Positions 50,422 to 62,800 of a DNA stretch of 64,000 nt are shown here, in pieces. Where the stretch lies: assembly GCA_050084985.1 (NCBI GenBank), contig JBITNC010000001.1, positions 54,498,001 to 54,562,000 of the forward strand, read 5' to 3'. The first letter of the stretch is position 1, and each line of letters opens with the position of its first letter. A program made the position numbers and the translations under genes. This DNA is from Nageia nagi (Eukaryota; Pinophyta). Below the pieces are notes generated by a model. It did not search any database, had not been told where the DNA came from, and was given only the letters and a program-made list of their open reading frames with translations.

Positions 50422-52279
50422 TGTTACAAAAAATAATGCACTATTATACAAATTATTCTTTAGAAGGTATATAAAGAATACTATATCTTCTCTTTATATA
50501 AATATCTACTTAATCCAATATATAATTAAAAGTATTTATAAATACCTTTTAAGTATTTAGGGAATTAAATATTAAAACTTGTCCTACACTTATCCCACTT
50601 GATGATATGTTTATCCTTTATTTTATGGTGTTCGCCTTGGGTAAAAGGGTGAGCCAAAGAGAGATCTTTTTATATAAATGGAGGAACTACCTAAAGAATT
50701 CTTCACTCTTGTAGAAATAAAAGAAATGATCTTAGATTTATAGGAAGAGAGAGCACTAGTAGTGCATTGTAAGAGTGTATTATTGAGAAGTAATAAGATC
50801 TAGATTAAAGTGGAGCACTCTCTTGTTGAGAGGAATCACTATATATCTTGCATTACTCTTATGTGTATGAGATTATGTTATTGAAGATTATCCTTGAGTT
50901 GTAGTTAAGAGGTTGAAGATTAGTCCAAGTTGATCTTGGGTGTAGAAGGACTTGTCTTCATTTAAAGAAAATGAGAGATTACTTTACACTAAAGCACATC
51001 ATTGATGGTTCCAATTATGGAATATGGGAACCAAGGATGAAAGTGGAGCTTCAAGCATGAAATATTTCAAAAAAATAAATGAAGATCAAGTTGCTCCTAA
51101 AATAGCTAAAGCCTTAGATAATTATAAAAACAATATTGAGTTGGAAACTTCAATAATTTTTTGAGCAATTTCATATGAAGTCCTTCTCATGATCTCAAGT
51201 TCAACCTCTATAAAAGAATATTGGGATCAACTTAAGTAAATTTATTTTGGGTCAAAGTTATCTAAAAGGTTCACCATCCTTCAAAAGATCTTACAAACTT
51301 GTCAAAGGGAAGATGAGAGTTGGTGAATTATTTGACCAAGATTATTGATCTAAGGACTCAACTCATGGATTGTAGATGTGATTAATTCATTATGTTCATC
51401 ATCCTACAAATTATTTTGATTAAGTTTAACCATTTTGTGACTATTATTGAGAAAAAGCTTAATGATGAAGAGGAAGCCTTATCCTTAGAAATATTTTAAG
51501 GATCCTTTTGAAACATGAAGAAACCATCAATAAGAAAGCATTTATACCTACTCCAATAGACCAAAGCCTTGCTTTAGAAATAACCAAGACTCCATTCAAG
51601 AAGAAGTTCAAGAATCATAAGAAATCTTCTCATGTTCCTTCCAAGAAGAATGTAAAAAAATATGCCAATAAACATCATGAAGGAAAAGAAAACTCAAATA
51701 ATTCCAATAACAAGGCCTAATTTGATATGAATTATAACTTGTATGGTATTTATGGCCATAAAGAGAACCATTTCTACAAAATGAAGAAAGAGAAAAATGA
51801 TAAAGAAAAATAAAAGACAAACAACTTCAAAGGAAAGGAGAATAATCAAAGTGCTTATGTTTTTTTATCTTTAATACAATTCACTTTCAAATGATTATAT
51901 ACTTAATACATGTTGAACTAATCAAATATATTAAAAAAAAAGATAAGTTTTAAAATTTTCATAAACACAAAAAGGTTGTGGTAGTGATTGGTGACAACTC
52001 TATGCTTGAAGTCCATGGATTAAAAGTATTTTGATGCATGTAGAGTAATTATAAATATTCTTTATGTGTCTAAGTTGAGGATGATTCTTTTATTGTTCAT
52101 TCAAATGGTAAGAAAATGATATTCCTTTGAGTTAAAATCAAACTCTTGGAGCATACAAAAAGGATTGGCCACCTTGATAAAAGGATATATCAAGAATGAT
52201 CTCTACATAGTTGATGAAGAGATTATTAAAATGTGCCTAGCTACAAATTCTTGTTATAAGGATAACCTTTGGTACTAAA
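50422..52279 (+). mobile_element. copia-2, 5' part: LTR, gag, protease
   Basis: The LTR is 50422-50960 (starting TGTTACAAAAAATAATGCAC, ending GTCTTCA, TATAAAT box near 50673). Gag follows from ATG 50971: DGSNYGIWEPRMKVEL near 51003, then a stop-ridden frame to a knuckle near 51735. In that knuckle the Cys positions have become Tyr (YNLYGIYGHKENHFYK). Protease-side VVVIGDNSMLEVHG lies near 51980. The coding runs up to KDNLWY at 52275, where element F is inserted. No primer binding site can be read after the LTR. It interrupts copia-3. It is the same family as copia-1. Confidence 0.82.
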
Positions 52280-54002
52280 TGTATATTCATACATAATAAA
52301 TTCTTTATTAAAGCCTCGGTGTACTTTACTTGCAATCATGGGTTCATTTTAAGATCCCTGGGAGTTTTTCTGGAGCAAACAAAACAGGCCGGAGTCTAGA
52401 AGTAAAGCATTCCAAAATGAGATGATGACATCACAGAAGAAAGGATAAAGCTCAGTTGTGGAAAAACTCGGGTTTCCGGAGGAGGTGAGGTCAGCAAGAG
52501 ATAATCGAAGAAGTCGGAGCCCGTAAATTAAGTGTTCCAGAAGTAAAGCGTTTCAGAATAAAATGATGACATCACGGAGGATAAGATGGTCACGTTTTGG
52601 TCAAAGACTAGGTTCTGGAGATGATGAGGTCAGCAAGCAGAATTGACAAGCCGGGGTTAGTAATTAAAGCATTCTGGAAGAGATGACATCAACGATTTCG
52701 GGCCTTAACCCAAAACTTAAGCCCGAAAGTGATGAGGTCAGCAAGGAGTGATCAAATAGCCAGAGCCAGTGAGCAAAACTTTCCGAAGGTAAGAGATGAT
52801 GTCAGCGATTCTGGGCCTTAACCCAAAGCCGGAGCCCCATAAAATAAGCATTTCAGAATGAAATGATGACATCGTGGAGTATGAGACAGTCACGTTTTGG
52901 TAAATACCAGGTTCCAGAGAGGATAAGGTCAGCAAGGGGTGATTAAAAAAGCTGGAGTCAATAGATTAAACATTCCGAAATGAAATGATAAAAGCTCAAT
53001 TATTGAAAAAATCGGGTTTCAGAGAAAGTGAGTAGAGCATTCCGGAAGCATAGAGATGACATCACGGGGAGAACAACGTTCACATTTTTTAATGAAACTA
53101 GGTTCCGGAGATGATGAGGTCAGCGAGGAGTGATCAAATAGCCAAAGTCGATGAGTAGAGCATTCTAGAATGTAGAGATAGGCCAGTAAAGGGGGATCGA
53201 ATAGCCGAAGCTAATAAATAGAACTTCACGATAAAGATGATGCTAGCAAGAGGTCAGATCATAGTATCATCTGCAATCTACCCCATTTTTGTAATATTCT
53301 ACCAAGTGGCGTATGTAGGTAGTATCAGTTAAAAGAAGGCTAGAATCTTGAAGCCGTTTTTGTGAACATTTCTGTTCTACAAATATTGTAACTGTTATCA
53401 CTGCAGTATAAGTATATGAAAATAAAGTGAAAAAAGGTCGGAAGCCTAGTATTGCTCTTTACATTTATTCTTGAAGACCTATAGTTTTTATCAGTAATAT
53501 GATACCATCTTGACCTTTCTTATCTAGCACTCGTAATTATCATTCTTAATTTGGTTACATCATGGTAGCTTGGCTTGTTTCCTGAATGATAATTGCGGGT
53601 TGCTAGTATAACTGTGTCTGCTACATGGTAGAGTAAAGCTGGGAAACTATTAGAGAGTGAGAGCTTGTACCGTAGCTGCTACACTAGATTCAGGCCAAGG
53701 TTTCACACACTGTGAAAGCCCGCGTTGAACTAGTGATCCACCTTTGCTTTCTCTCTTGTTACCCTAAGCCTTTTGCTTAAATTCCTCACACTCTACTCCT
53801 TTTTATTTTCTCTCTTGTTACCCTAAGCCTTTTGCTTGAATTCCTCGCACTCTACTCCTTTATTTCCTTTCCTGTTACTTTTTCTACCCCAATAGATAAG
53901 GAACCGACCTTCTCCAGAGATCAGACTGTCACTATAGTCTGTTCATGATTTACTTTGGTTAAGATTGCTCACGGTGCATATATTACACAATCCTAATCAA
54001 CA
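52280..54002 (+). repeat. 5' LTR of element F
   Basis: 1723 bp, TGTATATTCATAC to CTAATCAACA. The first kilobase contains repeated GTGAGGTCAGCAAG and TGACATCA-type motifs. A TATAAGTATA box lies near 53408. Confidence 0.95.
52426..53064 (+). promoter_or_regulatory. Array of TGACATCA motifs in U3 of element F
   Basis: TGACATCA occurs at 52426-52433, 52567-52574, 52684-52691 and 53057-53064, with variants near 52798 and 52867. The 3' LTR has the perfect palindrome TGACGTCA at 56583-56590, where the 5' copy reads TGACATCA. TGACG/TGACGTCA is the classical site for TGA/CREB-like bZIP factors. The ancestral U3 may have had several such sites, now deaminated at CpG. The function is inference. Confidence 0.5.
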
Positions 54003-54013
54003 GTATTTCTTTT

Positions 54014-54031
54014 TGGCACACCCGGTGGGAC
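54014..54031 (+). other. Putative primer binding site of element F
   Basis: TGGCACACCCGGTGGGAC, 11 bases after the LTR. Its form (TTTTTGGCRC.CCCGGTGGGAC) matches the leader of Tat/Athila-type gypsy elements and differs from the tRNA-Met type used by the other elements here. The tRNA itself is not identified. Confidence 0.65.
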
Positions 54032-54150
54032 ACGAAGAAACTTATTGGCGACTCTACTGAAGCACTATCTATGGTATGTATTAAAGCAAATTATTTGTAA
54101 ATATCATATGTGCTTTTGAACCTTTCATTTTCTTTTGCAACTTGGAGTTT

Positions 54151-55485
54151 ATGTGGACTAGATCTAAAACCAGAGTAGCAAAAGAAGCATCGGATTTTAG
54201 AACGTTAGATACTCCTAAGAGAAAGACCCTGATCAAGTCCAAGTCTCTGAATAGTATCATCTCCCTAAAATCCTTTACCAAGCCAGAATCATCCAATCTT
54301 CATACTAGAAATACCTCTCCTGAAATGGCTAATCTAGCTCAGAATGTTTATCCGGAATGGGACAATGGGGTACCAATAGCCCTGGCGGTGTTGCATGACA
54401 TCCCAGCAAATGTTTTTAAAACCCTTCCGGAGTTTGATGTAACATCAGAGAAAACGGCTTATGAGCATTGCGTTGATGTAGCTGGCCTAGCTAAGATTCA
54501 CAATATCCAACATGAAGATGTCATGGTGAGATTACTGGCTCAATCTTTCAAAGGAAAGGTCCTAGATTGGTACAAGGGCCTTCCTAACGGATCTATAACT
54601 ACTTGGGCTCAACTGGCAGAGCCCTTTATCTTGGAATTTAATGAATTAGGAGATCCCTTTTCCTTGTTAACACAGTTCACTTCTATCAAAAGATATGAGC
54701 AAGAAAATATCCTGGATTTCAATATTAGATTCCAAAAAACTTGGGTAAGAGTCCCAATGCTAGTCAGGCCTCAACAATTTCAAGCCTTAATGTATTACCT
54801 GAGAGCCTTTCCTCTGGATCTCTCTTTGCAAATCCAAAATTTAGGAGTAAATACTTTCCCAGAGGTCTATAGACAAGCAGTATATGCTGAATCCTATCTT
54901 ATTGCAGTTGGAAAATTGCCAAGTCGCATGCCAATGTCTTATTTTCCAATAACAGCCCAACAGCAAATTTTGAGACCTCAAGCAATTAGTTTGGCTCCAC
55001 CACTAGCCAGTATCCCCACCCCTATCCAATAGTGGCCATCAACCTTGCCAGTCCCTAGAGCTCCCTTGGCCTTAACAGCCCCTCATCAGCCTAATATGAA
55101 TCAAGGGGTAGCTTCATTGACGGAGATTCAGGAACTCCAAAATTTGTGTAGAAATATGGCAAACCGGATTACCATGCTAAGCAGACAAAGCGATGCAAGA
55201 AGATATCCTTATCCTGCTGTAGAAAAGGCTCAGAATGTGTTGAATGATGATGTAAGCCAAGCTTCCTCTTTCGGGTCAGCCTCTGGTTTGTGTTTGGCCT
55301 GCAATGACGCTCACGAACAAACCAGATGTCCTATTTATCAATATCAAGAATATTTATCAAGAAGTGGGGGCATTCCTCCGCCTAGTGTAGCTGACGACAT
55401 AAGCCGAGATGTGAACCTGAGGAATTTTGCACCAGCGGGTATAGGAGGTTTTGCTCTGGAAACAAGATCAAGGAAAAACCCCTAA
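54151..55485 (+). pseudogene. Element F gag with one in-frame TAG
   Basis: Gag polyprotein starting at ATG 54151 (MWTRSKTRVAKEASD) and running in one frame to 55485, except for a single TAG at 55030-55032 (codon 294 of 444). The N-terminus is basic. Residues 95-230 form the retrotransposon gag domain, with LLAQSFKGKVLDWYKGLPN and FILEFNELGDPFSLLTQFTS. A Pro-rich linker follows around the stop. The C-terminal part has a short zinc knuckle, CLACNDAHEQTRC (C-2-C-3-H-4-C), one residue tighter than the standard. Apart from the stop it is the best-preserved retroelement gene in the window. A single C-to-T change would account for the TAG. Confidence 0.92.
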
Positions 55486-55806
55486 TCTCTGGTATTCCAG
55501 AAAGAAAAGTTGAACCCCAAAAGAGCTCTGGAATCAATCATATCAAGACCTCCGGAGAAGAAATGAAATAGTAAAAGGTGGTTCGACGATCGAAAATCAA
55601 CTCCGGATACTTTCAGAGAAGGAGATTCGGCATTGAAATGGGATGAGGATAGAGCTCTTTAAAAAAAAAAAAATTTCGAATCCATGTGGTTCCGGACCCT
55701 ATGTAGTAGTGAAATGCTTTGGTATTTTTTTGGTATTATTTTTTTCAGATTGGGTTCTAAATTCCTCTTTGATAAAGGTGAAATTTTCCCTCAAAGGTCG
55801 CCATAA
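55486..55806 (+). other. Residual integrase end and 3' leader of element F
   Basis: Between gag and the 3' LTR. In two frames joined by one base it gives FESMWF then GPYVVVKCF (55670-55720). This resembles the GPY/F-type end of Ty3/gypsy integrases (K.KF...W.GPY.V). No other pol sequence is present. A poly-A run at 55660-55673 and a CTCAAAGGTCGCCATAA end precede the LTR. Confidence 0.55.
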
Positions 55807-57529
55807 TGTATATTCATACATAATAAATTCTTTATTAAAGCCCCGGTGTACTTTACTTGCAATCATGGGTTCATTTTAAGATCCCAGGATTTTTTCTGGA
55901 GCAAACAAAATAGGCCAGAGTCCAGAAGTAAAGCATTCCAGAATGAGATGATGACATCATAGAAGAAAGGATAAAGCTCAGTTGTGGAAAAGCCTGGGTT
56001 TCCGGAGGAGGTGAGGTCAGCAAGAGATAATCGAAGAAGCTGGAGCCCGTAAATTAAGTGTTCTGGAAGTAAAGCATTTCAGAATAAAATGATGACATCA
56101 CGGAGGATAAGATGGTCATGTTTTGGTCAAAGACCGGGTTCTGGAGATGATGAGGTCAGCAAGCAGAATTGAGAAGCTGGGGTCAGTAATTAAAGCATTT
56201 TGGAAGAGATGACATTAGCAATTTCAGGCCTTAACCCAAAACTGAAGCTCAGAAGTGATGAGGTCAGCAAGGAGCGATCAAATAGCCAGAGCCAGTGAGC
56301 AAAACTTTTTAGAGGTAAGAGATGATGTCAGTGATTCCGGGCCTTAACCCAAAGTCGGAGCCCCATAAAATAAGCGTTTTGGAATGAAATGATGACATCA
56401 TGGAGTATGAGATAGTCACATTTTGGTAAAGATTGGGTTCCAGAGAGGATGAGGTCAGCAAGGGGTGATTAAAAAAGTTGGAGTCAGTAGATTAAACGTT
56501 CTAGAATGAAATGATAAAAGCTCAGTTGTTGAAAAAATCGAGTTCCGGAGAAAGTGAGTAGAGCATTCCGGAAGCATAGAGATGACGTCATGGGGAGAAC
56601 AACGTTCACATTTTTGAATGAAACTAGGTTTCGGAGATGATGAGGTCAACGAGGAGTGATCGAATAGCCAAAGCTGGTGAGTAGAGCATTCTAGAATGTA
56701 GAGATGAGGCCAGTAAAGGGGGATCAAATAGTCAGAGCCAGTAAATAGAACTTCACGGTAAAGACGATGCCAGCAAGAGGTCAGATCATAGTATCATCTG
56801 TAATCTACCCTATTTTTGTAATATTCTACCAAGTGGCATATGTAGGTAGTATCAGTTAAAAGAAGGCTAGAATCTTGAAGCCGTTTTTGTGAACATTTCT
56901 ATTCTACAAATCTTGTAACTATTATCACTGCAGTATAAGTATATGAAAATAAAGTGAAAAAAGGTCAGAAGCCTAGTATTGCTCTTTACATTTGTTCTCG
57001 AAGACCTGTAGTTTTTATCAGTAATATGATACCATCTTGACCTTTCTTATCTAGCACTCGTAATTATCATTCTTAATTTGGTTACATCATGGCAGCTTGG
57101 CTTATTTCCTAAATGATAATTGCGGGTTGCTAGTATAATTGTGTCTGCTACATGGTAGAGTAAAGCTGGGAAACTATTAGAGAGTGAGAGCTTGTACCGT
57201 AGCTGCTACACTAGATTTAGGCCAAGGTTTCACCACTGTGAAAGCCCACGCTGAACTAGTGATCCACCTTTGCTTTCTCTCTTATTACCCTAAGCCTTTT
57301 GCTTAAATTCCTCGCACTCTACTCCTTTTTATTTTCTCTCTTATTACCCTAAGCCTTTTGCTTGAATTCCTCGCACTCTACTCCTTTATTTCCTTTCCTG
57401 TTACTTTTTCTACGCCCAATAGATAAGGAACCGGCCTTCTCCGGAGATCAGACTGTCACTATAGTCTGTTCATGATTTACTTTGGTTAAGATTGCTCACG
57501 ACGCATATATTACACAATCCTAATCAACA
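55807..57529 (+). repeat. 3' LTR of element F
   Basis: 1723 bp, TGTATATTCATAC to CTAATCAACA, followed by the TSD copy CTAAA. It matches 52280-54002 along its whole length. Confidence 0.95.
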
Positions 57530-58964
57530 CTAAAGATTAGGGCAAATCAACCACAAAAATATTTAACTCATGAAGAGTCAAAATTTTGTGGAAGGACTAC
57601 CATCAATCTCACCTACCATTTGCCTTTGTGAAAGTTGCATATTAACAAAGATAAAAAGGGAAACATTTAACAAGGATAAGGAAATAATGATAACTTAACT
57701 TATTAAATTGATTCATTCAAATTTTATGGGTCCATTTCAAGATAAGTCACTTGGAGGAGCATTTTGCATCCTTACATTCATAGATGACTTTAGTAGAATG
57801 ACCTTTGGTTATCTACTTGAGCATAAAGATCAAAATTTTGAGATGTTCAAAGTGTTTAAGGCCTTGGTTGAAAATCAAACCAACCTAAGAAACAAAATGT
57901 TAAGGTAAGAGAATGGGTGTGAATATATTAGCAATGCATTCAATTAATTTTGTGCAGGTAGGAAATTAAAAGGAAATTCACAATTCCTTATACTAAAAAA
58001 AAAAATAGTGTTGCAAAAAGGAATTATAGAACCATAATAGAAATGGTAGATGCATTTTGGGAAATCTTTGTAAATTTATTTGGGGTGAAGCTATGAGTAC
58101 TCCTATCTACACCTAAAATAGGTGTCCCACTAAGATAGTTGAGAGAAAAAATCCTCATGATGCATGTATAAGAAAGAAATCTAACATTTTTCATCTAAGG
58201 GTTTTTTTATTGTAAAGTTTTTTCCCTACATAGTCTCAAAGAAAAGGAATAAGTTAAATGATGAATCTGATAAATGTATCTTTGTGGATTATGATAATTA
58301 ACATAGATGGTATAGGCTCTACTCTCCTTCAAAGAAATTCTTTATTTCAAGGGATGTCAAGTTCCCTAGTTATTCTTGTTCAAGTGAAGTATTTGAATAT
58401 TATTCAGAAATACCTATGTGATTAGATCATAATTAAAATAAGTCATCATAAGATAAAAATTATCCAACTCAAAAGATAACTAGAAGTATGAATTTAAATA
58501 AGTCCCTTCTTATCAAAATTGAAGGCCACAATGAATCTTAAAACTTTAAAGAGGATTTTAAACATTCATGTTGGATGGATGCTATGAAGTTATAATGTGA
58601 AAGTGTTATGAAAAATGGAACCTAGGACTTGGTTCCATATCCAACTACAAGGAATGTAATTGTAAATAAATGGGTTTATAATGTTAAGTACAATGCATAA
58701 AGTAAAATTCAGAAATACATAGCAAGATTGATGGATAAGGTTTTTTTTTTCAAAAATATGGAGTTGATTATGAAGAAACCTTTTCTCTAGTTGAAAATAT
58801 GTCTACAATTAGACTAATCCTTGCCCTTTCAGCAACTGAATATTGGAAGATTTCTAACTTGATATGAAGAGTGATTTTTTCAATGGTGACTTAGATGTTG
58901 AGATATATATGAGGTAGCTTAAGAGGTTTGTTGAAATGAGCCTTTCTAGGGATCAAGCTAAACA
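57530..58964 (+). pseudogene. copia-2, 3' part: integrase and partial reverse transcriptase
   Basis: The coding resumes after element F. The pre-integrase has LCESCILTKIKRETF (near 57630). The integrase core has ILTFIDDFSRM (57770) and a conserved Glu region VAKRNYRTIIEM (near 58015). The reverse transcriptase has KYGVDYEETFSLVENMST and RLILALSATEYWKI (58750-58850). Stops are frequent. It ends around 58964 at the LTR of element E. Confidence 0.85.
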
Positions 58965-59877
58965 TGAAAAAATCACTTATTCCAATTCTACATTCATTCA
59001 TTAACTAGGGAAAAATTGTACATGCTTTCATTCACTTAATTATGCTTCCAAGATTGAATTATTATAATAGTAATCAGATTTGATATATATAAAAAAGAAT
59101 GCTCTTTATGTCATACAAAACCATCCAAACTAGGGCAAAAACACAAATATGATATGTAATAATAATATACATTCATACAATTCAATTCTTCATGCATTCC
59201 AATCCATGAATCATGATAACAATACAAGAGTAGTAAAAAAAAATATTTATCCACACATTGAATCAATATGAGAGTCAAGATGACATCTATAATAACTAAG
59301 AAATAAGTGCAGATCTATAATAAGCTTGTAATAAGTTTTAGGACATTATCCAAGACTCCCAAAATGCATAACAAGACTTCCAAAGGCTGGCATAGGACTC
59401 ATAGAGCCTAGGAGAGTTGGTGCAAGGCTTACAAGGACTCCTAAAGGATGTTACAAGTGCTAGAATGAATCCCAATTATTGTGCAAGCTTCTCACAAGTA
59501 GATAATAGTAAATGTACCACTTCTAGGCTAGAGAGCATCCCTAGACCATAGAAGTAAGAGAGGGGAGCAACCCTAAATATGAGAGATCAAAGATCAAATG
59601 CATAATAATGATATCTTCTTGTGATACTTATGCTTTGCCTTTATAGTTTTCAAAGATGGTTGATTAGGTGTAGGAGGAATAATATATTAAAGTGGTCCTT
59701 TTACCTGGCCAATACAAGTTTATATATTTCCCTTACTTGGGTGCTTCCTAATGAGGAAAAATATGAATATTAAAATACTTTAAATGATAAATAGAATACT
59801 CCTAATCTAGGTATTAAAGATAAAAGTGAATAAGCATGAGGGATGACTTCTAAAAATACCAAATTAGGGACATTACA
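58965..59877 (-). mobile_element. 3' LTR of gypsy element E
   Basis: Minus-strand LTR beginning TGTAATGTCCC at 59877, directly after the purine tract AAGGGAGGACT (59878-59893). Start and tract match the form of element D (TGTAATGTGCCC after AGGGGCAGAC). The outer end is set at TGAAAAAATCAC (58965) because of its likeness to the D LTR end; it is tentative. A minus-strand TATAAAG box lies near 59642. The 5' LTR is beyond the right edge. Confidence 0.65.
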
Positions 59878-62800
59878 AGTCCTCCCTTATCAAATTGCTT
59901 TCCCTTAAGCAATTATATGAACATACAAGGTGATGCTTGCCTTCCTTGCTTTCCTCCCTATGTGCTATCGAACTATCTAAGTGATCATAAATAGTAGTCC
60001 TTTGATGATGTTAAGATAACATTATCATTTAAATGACATTCCCATGAAATGAAGACAAGAAACATGGTTGATGATGTATTCTTTTCGTGCTCAACCTTGT
60101 TGTAGACTTCTTCAAAATACCCAAGTGTATATGAATACCATCAAGAGGGAAGATTAGGTTTGTTGAAGGAATATAGCTAATAAAACTATTTTCCCATGCA
60201 ATTGTATCAAGATATGCCATGGATGATGCATGTATTTGATGTCTCACCCTTCCAAATACTTTGTCAAGTTTCTCCCATGATGCCCAACCATCATAATGGA
60301 GTGGAAAGGGGGCTAATTTTGGATATACTTGAACTATTTTTAGGTATATTAGACCTAATATTCTAACTATAGTGGCCCAATTTAATTTTTTCCACTTCCC
60401 TTTGATTTCCAAACTTGATGTCCTATCTATTACTTAGATGGTTTCTTATAAAATCTCTTGATAAACATCAATGATATGAGGTAAGAGAGTGAATACTAAC
60501 TTGTGAGATGGAAAAATTTGGAAGTGTAATTTGGAATTGCTAATATTCATTTATACATGTCAAAGGCTTCGTAGGGTTCCTTCATATTGTTGCCCATGAA
60601 CTGTGTGTAGTAACAAGATTTAATTTTTCCCTTTAATCATATCATAATCCTTTTCAAATGGCGTATGAAATATATCACTACAAGTGAATACAATTATGAA
60701 AAATAATGTGGATATACTAATCATTAACTCGATTATCAACTTGTGACTCATCATCTCCACCTCAAATTTTCACATGAAGGCTACTTCTAATACCATAAAA
60801 AAGGTAGTAGTAAAGACCATTGGAAGGTTAGTCCATAACACATAAATGAAAATAATATTCAAAATTAGAAATAAATTCCAAATTGTCCTTTTCAACATTA
60901 CCCCAAACTTCATCAAACATGCAATTACAATCCTTTTACAAATCAACAAACAATATAATTATCTTAAGTGTAAAGTTAGTCCCTCATTTCATATGAAAGG
61001 CTATCAAATATATCAACAAAAGTGTAGCAAAAAACTTCATCACAACTATTTTCTCACACATATAAAATGTAGCAGTAAAGACCATCAAAATTCCAATAAA
61101 AAATAAAGGAATGAAAATCATTATAAATGATGTCTAAAATATTACAAGTATAAGAACATTTGATATCAAACATGTGGTTCCTACAAACTTCATGAATTCT
61201 ATCCTAAATCTCATAAAAGGTGCAATAGTGAATTCTGCCAAATCCTCCTTCTTGGATGTACTAAACATGATAGTAAACGCAACCAAGAATATCATTAGTA
61301 ATGTGACTAATAATATTATAATTAGAATCCCCAATGTCTTTACAAATGTTACCTCGAATATCACTAAGCATACAACCTAAAAAAAAACATAGTCATTGTC
61401 ATCTCAACAACCAACAAGTGTGTTGTCCATAATATTAAGAAGAATGCATCCTTGAATTCCATAAAACTCTCATTTACAATATTAATTATGAACGATTTCA
61501 AGGTAATGAGAGATAACCAATCTTTAACTTATCATTTTAGCATCCACATCCTATAAATCATATCAATATTATATTCAAGTTTCTATTCTATATTAATCAT
61601 GGATTCAATCTCACACTCTTCATGAAAACCATAATCAAATTCCAAATAAAAACTACTATAAAAATTATAATTCTCTTCATACCTTTCTTGTATATCCTTA
61701 TGGTTGATCAAAACATCACAAAAGGTCACACAGTATCCTAGAGGATGTATTTTCTTATCTAAAATTGGATGCAATTTAGAAGGATGATCAAATAATGTGT
61801 TGATATCAAAACTCATATAAAAATTATAATTAGAGACATACCTCCCAAAATTAGTTTCCATCAAAGAATAATGAAATTCAATAACATGTTTCTCAGCTCG
61901 CAAATATGAATTTGTCACCATAGGATGATGAAACTCAACAACACACATCTCTTTTATCAGCTCTAAATTTTTCTCATGCTCTTCCATTTGAAACATATCA
62001 TTTGTTACCTTCTCCTTTCTAGTCTTATGGCCATGCTAAAAGAGATTTTTACCAAGTATATTTCCAAGATCTATTATATCCCATGCATATTGAATTTGAA
62101 ATTGACAAGGATCAATCATACCTTCTACTATGAATGATATATTATCATAGGGATCGTTTTCAACCTATTTTCCTGCATATTTTGGAAAAAAATACTTTTG
62201 AAAACTAAAATCATGCATACTATTCTTCAAATGTACATTTACTTTATCAAAATCATAATACCAATCCATTCTCACAACCATGATATACCTGCAATGCTAT
62301 ACATGGAAAAATATCTTTCTTATTACCTTATTGGTGATCAATAAGAGCCATATTGTTTTTATGAAATCCCTCTTTATCTAGAGTGCTCCCATCCTTTCCA
62401 TGCAATACTCTTTCCTTTCTCTTTGTTATCATTTTTAGTGCCTCTTCATATTCATTTTTAATTTCTTCCTCTATAAGATAATTATCATTTTGACAACCCA
62501 AAGTTTTCCTTTCAACATAATAATCAACCTCCAACTTGCTTCCCCTAACATACATAATATCCTCTTCATGTTATGAGTCTATTCAACATCCTAGAAGATT
62601 GATCAATAACTAAAAAAAAATGCAACAGTCATGAAAGACTTAGATGTATTGCAAAATGTGGTCCTTGTCATCATCCCAAACCTAATCTCAATCAAACTTA
62701 AGTATGATGTATCATATGTTAAAAATGTAACAACAAATAACATATAAAGTGTAGTATACATTTCCTTAATGGAAGCCAATATTTCACATAATAAATCACC

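Larger units (their letters stand above)
52280..57529 (+). mobile_element. Element F: gag-only Ty3/gypsy deletion derivative
   Basis: 5250-bp plus-strand element with LTRs of exactly equal length (1723 bp each) and a perfect TSD, CTAAA (52275-52279 and 57530-57534). The 1.8-kb interior holds a primer binding site, one gag with a single in-frame stop, and a short tail resembling the integrase C-terminus. Protease, reverse transcriptase and RNase H are absent. It is GC-richer than its surroundings. The visible LTR differences are mostly C/T and G/A, as expected from methylated-cytosine decay. It splits the pre-integrase region of copia-2. It would need a partner element to move. Confidence 0.95.

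Noticed and set aside
60786-60797. Minus-strand TGGTATTAGAAG, resembling a tRNA-Met primer binding site
   Set aside because: No LTR end (CA) lies next to it, and the region on its 5' side is degenerate coding and not an LTR. A true LTR/purine-tract boundary is at 59877, so this is probably chance.
61134-61380. Pair of opposite frames with membrane-like hydrophobic stretches
   Set aside because: AT-rich sequence gives Ile/Leu/Phe-rich frames on either strand. No start context or homologous family, and the sequence shows local repeats.
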